A stretch of DNA of 22,877 bases from JBCBKZ01 sp039026975 (GTDB lineage Bacteria; Bacteroidota; Bacteroidia; J057), in NCBI GenBank assembly GCA_039026975.1, contig JBCCLI010000061.1, forward strand, positions 1-22,877. Direction: 5' to 3'. The notes beneath the pieces were generated by a model that saw only the letters and a list, made by a program, of their open reading frames with translations, was not told where the DNA came from and searched no databases. The position numbers and the translations under genes were made by a program. Of this stretch, positions 16,578 through 22,877 are shown piece by piece (the first letter of the stretch is position 1; every line of letters starts with the position of its first letter).

Positions 16578-17777
16578 TTGAAAATCCTCTATTTACAGCA
16601 ACAACTCATCATTTCGGATATACATGCCGGCAATGATAGATGTATATATTTTGCTAGTAGATGGGCTCGTGAAGGCATAGAGGTACATTTCATTTCTACT
16701 ATTCCCCCTACCCTTCATGCTGACCAAGATCCTACTCCCCCTCATATTCCAGGAGTTAACATTCATAGGGTGGAAACGGCCTATGCACACAGCATGGGGT
16801 TTCTTCGCCGTATCCTTTCCTTCCTCAGCTTTTCATGGAAAGCATGGCGCATAGGGAAAACCCTGAAGGATATTGACCTTGTGCTGGCCTATACGGCCCC
16901 CCCTACAGTAGCGGAAATAGGAAGGAGACTAGCCGCTTACCACCATGTACCTTTTTACCTAGAAGTGGCAGATGTATGGCCGGATGTACCCATAGGCATG
17001 GGGCTCCTTCCCTTTCCACCCTTAGCTAACTACCTTCTCAAAAGAATGAATCGTATCTACGGGGAAGCTAACTGTGTATTTACCTTTTCAGAGGATATGA
17101 GAAATATGATTCTCGAACATGTACCTACTCACACCTGTGTGGAGGTCATTCACAATGGAGCTGACCCTAAGTTTTACGAGATTCCTCAGAAAAGGAGCGA
17201 GACCACTCCAGTTCGACTTTTGTACATAGGTACCTTAGGAATGGCTAATCAGCTCACGCAGCTAGTAGATACCCTGAAACTCATTCCAGAGGAAGTAAGA
17301 GAACGCTTAGAAATTCTGGTAGTAGGATCCGGAAATGAAGAAAAAGCCCTCCAGGATAAAGCTGCAGCATTCTCAAACATTTATCTATATCCTAGCTGTA
17401 CACGTGCAGAGGTTCACACCTGGCTAGAGAAAGCAGATATAGGGCTGAGTATGTTTGCCCCTTACCCCATTCTGGCTAGCAATAGCGCCACCAAATTCTT
17501 TGATTACCTAGCAGCAGGTTTACCCGTTTTACTGAATTACGAGGGTTGGCAAGCCACCTACCTAAATGAATACCAATGTGGGCTTCCTTCTCCCCAGGGA
17601 GATCCCCAAGCTTTAGCTGATAACTTGCAGCAGCTTGTACTACAGCCTGAATTAAGAAAACGTATGGGGGAGAATAGTCGTAGGTTAGCCCAACAAAAAT
17701 TTGATAGAGATAAGCTAGCAGCTTTTATGCTTGAGAATATGAAACCTGGTATTAAGGACGAACAGACAAGCTACTAG
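16578..17777 (+). CDS. GT4-family glycosyltransferase (WbuB-like)
   Basis: A 399-residue retaining glycosyltransferase with GT-B fold. The start must be TTG 16578: it gives the classic first strand MKILYLQQQL, and no in-frame ATG is close. The N-terminal domain has an HAGND loop (about 16-20) and the LEVADVWPD segment (128-136) typical of the WbuB-like group. The donor domain begins near VEVIHNGADPKFY (188-200), followed by RLLYIGTLG, EILVVGSGNEE, and the donor-site region LASNSATKFFDYLAAGLPVL (299-318) in place of the EX7E motif, with D309. It probably adds a sugar to the lipid-linked product of the WecA-like enzyme 8 bp upstream, for a surface polysaccharide or O-antigen. There is no membrane helix; membrane association would be peripheral. 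The last 26 bp overlap the convergent nuoN 3' end. Confidence 0.88.
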   Translation: MKILYLQQQLIISDIHAGNDRCIYFASRWAREGIEVHFISTIPPTLHADQDPTPPHIPGVNIHRVETAYAHSMGFLRRILSFLSFSWKAWRIGKTLKDIDLVLAYTAPPTVAEIGRRLAAYHHVPFYLEVADVWPDVPIGMGLLPFPPLANYLLKRMNRIYGEANCVFTFSEDMRNMILEHVPTHTCVEVIHNGADPKFYEIPQKRSETTPVRLLYIGTLGMANQLTQLVDTLKLIPEEVRERLEILVVGSGNEEKALQDKAAAFSNIYLYPSCTRAEVHTWLEKADIGLSMFAPYPILASNSATKFFDYLAAGLPVLLNYEGWQATYLNEYQCGLPSPQGDPQALADNLQQLVLQPELRKRMGENSRRLAQQKFDRDKLAAFMLENMKPGIKDEQTSY

Positions 17778-19239
17778 TGCTTGCAAAGGCTTCCGTAATA
17801 GGTTCTAAGACTAATGAAGGGAAGATGCCAAACAGGAGAATCAATATCACTAGTAACGCAGCCCCAATAATTGGGATACTGGAGGTACTTGGTTGTAAAT
17901 GGGAATCTGTTTTTCCTTCAGAGAACATCACCACAATTAGCCTGATGTAATAGTAAGCGCCTATCACTGAGCTTAAAATTCCAATAACAGCTAATAATAC
18001 TAGCTCCGCTCTCAAGGCTGAAATAAAGATGTAGTATTTACTCATAAATCCTGCCAGCGGAGGGATACCTGCTAATGAGAACAAGAAGATGGAAAATATC
18101 CCGGCTAATACTGGATGTTTCAGCCCTAGTCCCCGCCAACTCTCTATCTCTGTATCTGCAAAGCTGGTTTCAGCCATACCTACCACGCCAAATGCCCCAA
18201 TATTCATCAAGCTGTAGATAAACATGTAGAAGATAGCAGCCATAAAACCCACTTCTCCTGCACATAAGCCCAGCAGCACATATCCCGCATGGGCAATGCT
18301 GGAATAAGCCAGCATTCTCTTGATATTCTCTTGCCTTGCAGCTACTATATTTCCATAGATCATGGTGAGAACAGCAATGATAGCCATCAGGGTCACTATC
18401 TTCTCATATTGAACTAGCGTTCCATTCTCATAGCGTATTAAGTTAACCTCTAACAAAAAGTTACCTAAGGCCACAAAGGCAGCCATTTTCCCTCCTGTAG
18501 CCATAAAACCTGCTAAGGGAGTGGGTGTTCCAATGTACACGTCAGGTGTCCAATTGTGAAAAGGAAAGGCCGCCACTTTGAATAAATATCCCACCAATAG
18601 AAGGGTGGCTCCAGTAAGGAAGAGGAGTTCATTCTCCTGAAAAAGATATATGCTCTCTGATAATCTTTGGAAATTAGTAGTGCCACTAATGCCATAGATG
18701 AGGGAAATTCCAAAAAGTAAAAAGGCGGAGGCAAAAGCCCCTAGAAGAAAATATTTTAATCCACTCTCATTAGACTTCACATCTCTTTTAAAGAAGGCAG
18801 CAAAAATGTACAGGCAAATAGACATAGTCTCCAAGCCAATGAAAGTCATGATCAAGTCATTAGCATTGGCGAAGAGTATCATCCCTATCAAGGCAAATAC
18901 AATTAGCGCATATACATCATAAAGCGGCAGCTCTTTTCTACCTAAATAATCTTGTACAAAGAATAACACACCTAAGGCGGTAACTGAAAGAAAGACCTGG
19001 ACCATAGCTGACAGGCCGCCTACTTTCATCATACCAGTAAAGGCGGTTAGGTTACCAAGGTGAATCTGCTGAAAGGAAATGGCACCCGCAATGATTACCC
19101 CTGCTCCAGCAACCCAGGGCAATGCCTTATATTGACGAAAAGCATCAAGGAGCATGAGCACCAAGCCTGAGAACAACAATACCAGAATAGGTGCTACAAG
19201 TTGGGTATCTGTACCTAAAGATGTTACGTCAAAAGTCAT
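17752..19239 (-). CDS. nuoN: NADH-quinone oxidoreductase subunit N
   Basis: An antiporter-like membrane subunit of respiratory complex I, part of the proton-pumping arm. At 495 residues it is close to the 485 of Escherichia coli NuoN, with about 14 helices. Key charged residues line up with a shift of four to six: E137 in IGLETMSICLY, K221 in LFKVAAFPFHNW, K251 in GGKMAAF and K401 in GFMSKYY (E133, K217, K247 and K395 in E. coli, as I recall). WTPDVYIGTPTPLAGF is a family signature. nuoN is normally last in a nuoA-N operon after nuoM; here the gene upstream on the same strand is a sulfatase 184 bp away, so nuoN is detached from the other complex I genes or the rest lies elsewhere. It has its own candidate promoter at 19297-19327. 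Confidence 0.95.
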   Translation of the reverse strand: MTFDVTSLGTDTQLVAPILVLLFSGLVLMLLDAFRQYKALPWVAGAGVIIAGAISFQQIHLGNLTAFTGMMKVGGLSAMVQVFLSVTALGVLFFVQDYLGRKELPLYDVYALIVFALIGMILFANANDLIMTFIGLETMSICLYIFAAFFKRDVKSNESGLKYFLLGAFASAFLLFGISLIYGISGTTNFQRLSESIYLFQENELLFLTGATLLLVGYLFKVAAFPFHNWTPDVYIGTPTPLAGFMATGGKMAAFVALGNFLLEVNLIRYENGTLVQYEKIVTLMAIIAVLTMIYGNIVAARQENIKRMLAYSSIAHAGYVLLGLCAGEVGFMAAIFYMFIYSLMNIGAFGVVGMAETSFADTEIESWRGLGLKHPVLAGIFSIFLFSLAGIPPLAGFMSKYYIFISALRAELVLLAVIGILSSVIGAYYYIRLIVVMFSEGKTDSHLQPSTSSIPIIGAALLVILILLFGIFPSLVLEPITEAFASTSSLSVRP

Positions 19240-19296
19240 AAATGTCTGTTGCCTGTGATGATATAGGCTTCATTCAGCGCGTACCTAAAATCCGGC

Positions 19297-19327
19297 ATAA
19301 ATTAGTATAAAGGCTAAGAGTTTCAAA
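19297..19327 (-). promoter_or_regulatory. Candidate Bacteroidota-type promoter of nuoN
   Basis: On the minus strand TTTG (19324-19327) is followed after 19 nt by TAATTTAT (19297-19304). The consensus is TTTG, 19-21 nt, then TAnnTTTG; the second box matches at four of six fixed positions. It lies 57 nt ahead of the nuoN ATG in a 184-bp gap, which fits nuoN having its own promoter. Confidence 0.35.
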
Positions 19328-19423
19328 GGAAGGAAAAGGATTATTGTAGGGCATGGGTAAAACCACAGGCCTACCTAAAGAACCCTTTTCAGAAATATCT
19401 ATAGCCACCTAAAAATGGATGGC

Positions 19424-21031
19424 CTATTGTAGCCAGCCACGGGCACCTGAGGCTAAAGTGCTTTCAAAAGCTTCTATTTGTTTTTTCATTTCTTCTGACC
19501 TCACTGCCTCAACTTGTATAAGATTATAGGCCTCCCCCCCATCTGTGTGGATATTGTATAGAAAAGGCCCTTCTTTTCCCTTCTCAAGAATGGAATACTC
19601 TTGGGTAATTCTCCCTGTTCTATGCGGAATATGGTACTTAAAGTCTCCACTCCTAAGGGCTAAGACTTCCTCCTGCCAAAAGAAATAAATATTTCTATCA
19701 GCTATAGGGGTCTCCTCAGTCTCTGTAAAGAGAGGGAGTAGGTTTTTCCCATCTATGATTCTGTCAGTTGGGCTTGAAATCCCTACCAGAGTAAGCAAGG
19801 TAGGAAACAGGTCTATTGAAGACACTGGTTGTGTTATCCTATGCTGAGTAGGCTGTAGCCTAGGGGCCCACACAATGAGAGGTACCCTTACGCCCCCTTC
19901 AAAAACTTCATGCTTACGTCCTCTTAGTCCACCGGTACTTCCCTGATTATCAGGACCATTATCTGAGGTAATAAGGATGATGGTGTTATCCTGCTTCCCA
20001 CTGGCTATGACAGCTTCCCATACCTTTTGGATGCTCTTATCTAATTCTTCAACTACATCTCCGTAAGTTCCTCCCTTAGATTTTTCAATAGTAGCTACTT
20101 CATACAGGGGCGCATGTGGAAAGGAATGAGCCAGATAGAGAAAGAAAGGTGATTCTTTTTGTTCTCCTATAAAGGATACTGCCTCTTTTGTATAACTATC
20201 TATTAGCTTAGTTGCATCCAGGGGATGTTCCAAAATGATCTCATCATTTCTATACAAATGCATAGGCTCCATGTCATGACTCACATGTACCCCCAGAAAG
20301 TTATCAAAGCCAAAATTAGTGGGTAAGTGAGGGGCTTTATCCCCAAGGTGCCACTTCCCTATCAGAGAAGTAGCATAGCCTGCTTCTTTTAAAGGCTCTG
20401 CCAGGGTGATTTCATCTTCCATGAGTCCCTGAGCCACATTTACAGCTTTTTGGTAGGTGGTGGTTAGTCCTTCTCCGGGAAAAAGACTTCTGGTAACGCC
20501 CGTCCTAATAGGATAGCGGCCTGTCAATAGGGCAGCCCTGGCGGGAGAACTCTCAGGAGAGACGGTATAAAACTGCTCAAATACCATTCCTTGCTTAGCT
20601 AAGGTATCTATGGTAGGAGTTTGGATAGCGCTATTTCCATAGGCCCCTATATCTCCATATCCCAAATCATCCATGACTATTAAGATGATATTAGGAGGTC
20701 CTAGGACTGTTTCCACTTTCTTAGGCGCTTGGGGGATCAGGCTATCAGGTAGGGTTTTAGCTATTAAAGAATCACCTCCTACCCTGGCAGTGGAATCAGC
20801 TTCTGGCACCAGGGTACGAGTAACCGGAATATAGGCTACCAAGGTATCAGGTGAGGGACTTTCTATAGAAGCTAGGTACTCTTTCTTGCTGGCCACCTTC
20901 TCAGCTTTGGGAGGCTCATAGTAAAACTTCCCCTGAATAAACTTAAAGACCACAAAGCCTATCAATCCCACAATGGCGATACGGATCAACCATTTCCAAA
21001 ACAGTCCCAGATTCTTGAAAAATTTCTTCAT
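19424..21031 (-). CDS. Membrane-anchored serine-type sulfatase
   Basis: An arylsulfatase-type enzyme of the alkaline-phosphatase superfamily that removes sulfate esters, probably from polysaccharides, outside the inner membrane. The N terminus (KKFFKNLGLFWKW then a helix at about 16-34) has no clear cleavage site, so it is probably a signal anchor. A Pro/Ser/Thr-rich linker (about 40-110) follows. The catalytic domain begins PNIILIVMDDLGYGDIGAYG (Ca ligands in the DD pair). The formylglycine site is S161-S-P-A-R165 followed by AALLTGR, so the residue to be oxidised is Ser161, not Cys. GKWHLG, HSFPHAP, SDNGPDN and GLRGRKHEVFEGGVRVP complete the active site. Ser-type enzymes need a radical-SAM maturase (anSME), not present here. 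There is no susC/susD neighbour, so it is not in an obvious polysaccharide utilisation locus. Confidence 0.9.
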   Translation of the reverse strand: MKKFFKNLGLFWKWLIRIAIVGLIGFVVFKFIQGKFYYEPPKAEKVASKKEYLASIESPSPDTLVAYIPVTRTLVPEADSTARVGGDSLIAKTLPDSLIPQAPKKVETVLGPPNIILIVMDDLGYGDIGAYGNSAIQTPTIDTLAKQGMVFEQFYTVSPESSPARAALLTGRYPIRTGVTRSLFPGEGLTTTYQKAVNVAQGLMEDEITLAEPLKEAGYATSLIGKWHLGDKAPHLPTNFGFDNFLGVHVSHDMEPMHLYRNDEIILEHPLDATKLIDSYTKEAVSFIGEQKESPFFLYLAHSFPHAPLYEVATIEKSKGGTYGDVVEELDKSIQKVWEAVIASGKQDNTIILITSDNGPDNQGSTGGLRGRKHEVFEGGVRVPLIVWAPRLQPTQHRITQPVSSIDLFPTLLTLVGISSPTDRIIDGKNLLPLFTETEETPIADRNIYFFWQEEVLALRSGDFKYHIPHRTGRITQEYSILEKGKEGPFLYNIHTDGGEAYNLIQVEAVRSEEMKKQIEAFESTLASGARGWLQ

Positions 21032-21076
21032 CGCATTCGATTTTATACAATATCGTAAAAGTCCGTAGGGATTCCA

Positions 21077-21094
21077 TAAGCTTTTAGCAGCTTA
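21077..21094. repeat. Short inverted repeat upstream of the sulfatase gene
   Basis: TAAGCT (21077-21082) and AGCTTA (21089-21094) flank 6 nt, 46-63 nt ahead of the sulfatase ATG. It is a weak operator candidate. The rest of the 140-bp gap shows no gene. Confidence 0.2.
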
Positions 21095-21161
21095 GGAGAT
21101 GATGTTAGGACATCCACAATACGAATATGTCACAGGAGGAGTTTGGGAGGGAGAATAAATT

Positions 21162-21182
21162 AAGCCTTCCTTCAGAAAGCTT
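21162..21182 (-). terminator. Hairpin across the stop codon of the metal permease gene
   Basis: Read on the minus strand, AAGCTTTC (21182-21175) pairs with GAAGGCTT (21169-21162) with one G-T pair; the loop is 5 nt and AATTTATT follows. The stop codon TGA (21174-21172) lies in the loop. Size and position fit an intrinsic terminator at the end of the metal transporter operon, though the T tract is imperfect. Confidence 0.4.
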
Positions 21183-22053
21183 CCTCTACGGGACTTACAT
21201 CTGATACTACCCTCCTCCGCTGAACTAGTTTATAAACAAACACCAGCAAAAACTCTATTCCGATGCAGACAGAAATAGCTCCTGCTATGGAGCCATCTAC
21301 CCATACTGCTAGAAAAAACCCACAAACAGAGGCGAGTATTCCCAGTCCTACTGAGAGGAAGATCATATAATGGAGTTGCCTGGTGAGGAGGAATGCTGTG
21401 GCAGCAGGCCCTATGATAAAGGCTACTACGAGAATAGCTCCTACAGATTCAAAGGTGAGCACTGTAGTCAGGGAGACCATACTCATGAGGAGGTAATGCC
21501 AAAACACGGTAGAAAGGCCAATGGAAGCCGCATATACCGGATCAAAGCTGGTCAGCTTGAAAGCCTTAAATCCTGTGATCACCACTGCCAGAATAATGGT
21601 TAATAAACCCATAAGTCGCCAAACGGCAATGGGTCCCATATCCCGTCCTGAGGATAATACCCAGGTTTCCAGGGGTACATAAGCTATTTCTCCATATAAA
21701 ACGCAGTCCTGATCTATGTCCACACTACCAGCATATGCTGAGATGAGAATAACGCCGAATGCAAATAGCCCTGTAAATGCAATACCAATAGCTGCATCTG
21801 ACTGTAATCTGGCCTTTTCATGTAGCAGCTCTATAAGAACTGTGGTGAGCATCCCCACTATAGCTGCCCCTACCAGCATAGGAAGTTCTGCCCGAGACTG
21901 GGCCACAAAATAGGCTATCACTATTCCCGGAAGTACGGCATGGGAAATAGCGTCTGCTACCATAGTCATTTTCCTTAGAAGCAGAAAGCAGCCCAGTATC
22001 CCACATGAGGTGGAAACCAATATAGCTGTCAATATGATCCAAAATCCATCCAT
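21172..22053 (-). CDS. Metal (Mn/Zn/Fe) ABC transporter permease, TroD/ZnuB type
   Basis: An integral inner-membrane subunit of an ABC-3 family importer for divalent metal. ATG 22053 is chosen over the TTG just before it, because its A is also the last base of the upstream gene's stop (TGATG), an arrangement typical of coupled translation. The product has 293 residues and about eight or nine helices. ABC-3 features include CGILGCFLLLRKMTMVADAISHAVLPGI (helices with the conserved ADAISH/HAVLPG loop), LQSDAAIGIAFTGLFAFGVIL, FKLTSFDPVYAASIGL and ESVGAILVVAFIIGPAATAFLLT. It should pair with the permease half encoded just upstream; ATPase and binding protein genes would be expected beyond the right edge. 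Mn, Zn and Fe cannot be told apart from this subunit. The C-terminal tail (KLVQRRRVVSDVSPVEEAF) is short and charged. Confidence 0.92.
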   Translation of the reverse strand: MDGFWIILTAILVSTSCGILGCFLLLRKMTMVADAISHAVLPGIVIAYFVAQSRAELPMLVGAAIVGMLTTVLIELLHEKARLQSDAAIGIAFTGLFAFGVILISAYAGSVDIDQDCVLYGEIAYVPLETWVLSSGRDMGPIAVWRLMGLLTIILAVVITGFKAFKLTSFDPVYAASIGLSTVFWHYLLMSMVSLTTVLTFESVGAILVVAFIIGPAATAFLLTRQLHYMIFLSVGLGILASVCGFFLAVWVDGSIAGAISVCIGIEFLLVFVYKLVQRRRVVSDVSPVEEAF

Positions 22054-22877
22054 CAATCTTTTCTGTAAGGAATAGGAGAAGCATGGGGATCCTCAGTAGG
22101 ATAGGCCAACTGATACTCCAACTCCTTTTCTATTTCAGGGGTAATTACGTGTTCCATAGCTTCTGCATTATCATGCACATGATCAGCTGGGAGTTTCATG
22201 TAGGTAGCAAGATATACCTCCCATAGTCTGTGAATTCTTACCACTCTTTTCCCTTCTTCCTTCCCTCCTTCTGTAAACTTGACTCCTCCAGCGGTAAGGT
22301 TCACCCAACCTTTTTTCACAAGTTGCTTGATGCCCTGCACTAATTTCTTTCTGGGGATCTGTCTCCTTTCTTGAAGTTGAGGAAGGGTATACTCACGGAA
22401 GAAATCCTGCTTAGGTTCTCCAAGATGGTACATACACTTAAGAATATTTTCTTCCAGCATCTTGCGGGTATGCTGATAATTCTTCCACAACCGCCTGATA
22501 TACCCATTCTCCAATCCTACTAAGACGGACATTACTGCCAGAAAGGAGAGTATGGCTACCACCCAAGGTCCAGTAGGCATTTTGGGAAGGGTGTAGGAAA
22601 TAAAGGCTCCTACTATTCCGGCTACAGAGGCGAAAATAGCAGCTAGCAGCAACATCCGTCCCAGTTTCCTGGTCCAGTATCTGGCAGCCGTTGCCGGCGC
22701 TATAAGTAGGGCTGACATCAGTACTACCCCAACTGCTTGAACGCCTAGGGCTATGGCCATCACCGTCAAGAAAGAGACCAAGAGATCCCATAGCTTGACA
22801 TTGATTCCTATGGCTTGGGCAAACATGGGATCAAAGATGACCAACTTCAGCGGTTTATAGCTCAGCGTAATGACCAG
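22053..22877 (-). CDS. Metal ABC permease fused to DtxR/MntR-type repressor domain, 5' end missing
   Basis: The frame runs off the right edge (LVITLSYKPLKLVIFDPMFA continues through nt 22845-22877), so the TTG at 22844 is not the start. Numbering from nt 22844: residues 1-116 are the C-terminal half of a TroC/ZnuB-type permease (FDPMFAQAIGI, ALGVQAVGVVLMSALLIAPA, three or four helices). After a basic linker a winged helix begins near 131 (ENILKCMYHLGE), with GKRVVRIHRLWEVYL, VHDNAEAMEHVI and the C-terminal DPHASPIP of DtxR-family dimerisation/metal domains. Metal-ligand equivalents H205, E209, H224, E228, E231 and H232 are kept. E228 replaces the DtxR Cys102, as in manganese-sensing MntR, whereas the helix-1 ligands of MntR (Asp8, Glu11) appear as Asn and Lys. 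The domain order recalls chlamydial YtgC-YtgR, in which the repressor is released by cleavage. TGATG couples it to the second permease. Confidence 0.9.
   Translation of the reverse strand: MVITLSYKPLKLVIFDPMFAQAIGINVKLWDLLVSFLTVMAIALGVQAVGVVLMSALLIAPATAARYWTRKLGRMLLLAAIFASVAGIVGAFISYTLPKMPTGPWVVAILSFLAVMSVLVGLENGYIRRLWKNYQHTRKMLEENILKCMYHLGEPKQDFFREYTLPQLQERRQIPRKKLVQGIKQLVKKGWVNLTAGGVKFTEGGKEEGKRVVRIHRLWEVYLATYMKLPADHVHDNAEAMEHVITPEIEKELEYQLAYPTEDPHASPIPYRKD

Noticed and set aside
21370..21913. Plus-strand ORFs opposite the metal permease
   Set aside because: They are antisense to a clear ABC-3 permease; the translations show no motif and no ribosome site.
22438..22791. 117-codon minus-strand ORF in another frame inside the permease-repressor gene
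   Set aside because: The Ser/Gly/Tyr-rich translation without motifs is a frame-shifted shadow of the real gene.
22844..22844. TTG at 22844 as start of the permease-repressor gene
   Set aside because: The frame stays open to base 22877 and the extra residues (SYKPLKLV) match permease sequence, so the gene continues past the edge.

Overview
The window looks like chromosomal DNA of a Bacteroidota bacterium, probably of the Cytophagales type. The signs are AT-leaning intergenic DNA, few recognisable Shine-Dalgarno sites, several TTG or GTG start candidates, a promoter-like TTTG-N19-TA pair ahead of nuoN, and several protein types common in that phylum. These include a very large NtrY-like histidine kinase, a SprA-like outer-membrane protein, an MBOAT/SGNH pair and a serine-type sulfatase. 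I saw no rRNA, tRNA, CRISPR array, insertion sequence or phage gene. The assignment rests on protein style only.

Layout from left to right. (1) 1-1377: the 3' part of a TPR-bearing histidine kinase, cut by the left edge, which meets a minus-strand kinase-fold-like protein (1374-2402) tail to tail over a CTAG. (2) 2403-2605: a divergent control region carrying the same 11-bp motif in front of both outward-facing genes. (3) 2606-5678: a secreted SGNH esterase-like protein with an internal LysM domain, overlapping an MBOAT O-acyltransferase gene; this is a likely envelope-glycan O-acylation pair. (4) 5755-6720: hldD, for LPS heptose precursor synthesis. (5) 6985-11406: a small membrane protein followed 18 bp later by a 1256-residue NtrY-like sensor kinase. 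(6) 11407-11797: a long intergenic region with hairpins, a palindrome and a doubtful small minus-strand ORF. (7) 11798-15277: a large outer-membrane barrel-like protein. (8) 15418-17777: a WecA/MraY-family sugar-phosphate transferase and a GT4 glycosyltransferase, 8 bp apart. (9) On the minus strand from 17752 to the right edge: nuoN standing apart from other nuo genes, an anchored serine-type sulfatase, and the last two genes of a metal ABC importer operon.

Most of the window concerns the cell envelope: LPS heptose synthesis, lipid-linked glycan initiation and extension, glycan O-acylation, an outer-membrane protein, desulfation and two membrane sensor kinases. The most notable single gene is at the right edge. 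There a TroC/ZnuB-type permease is fused to a C-terminal DtxR/MntR-type metalloregulator, so transport and metal-dependent repression would be made as one polypeptide. This recalls the chlamydial YtgC-YtgR arrangement. The second notable item is the divergent kinase-like protein at 1374-2402 and its motif-sharing divergent promoter region.
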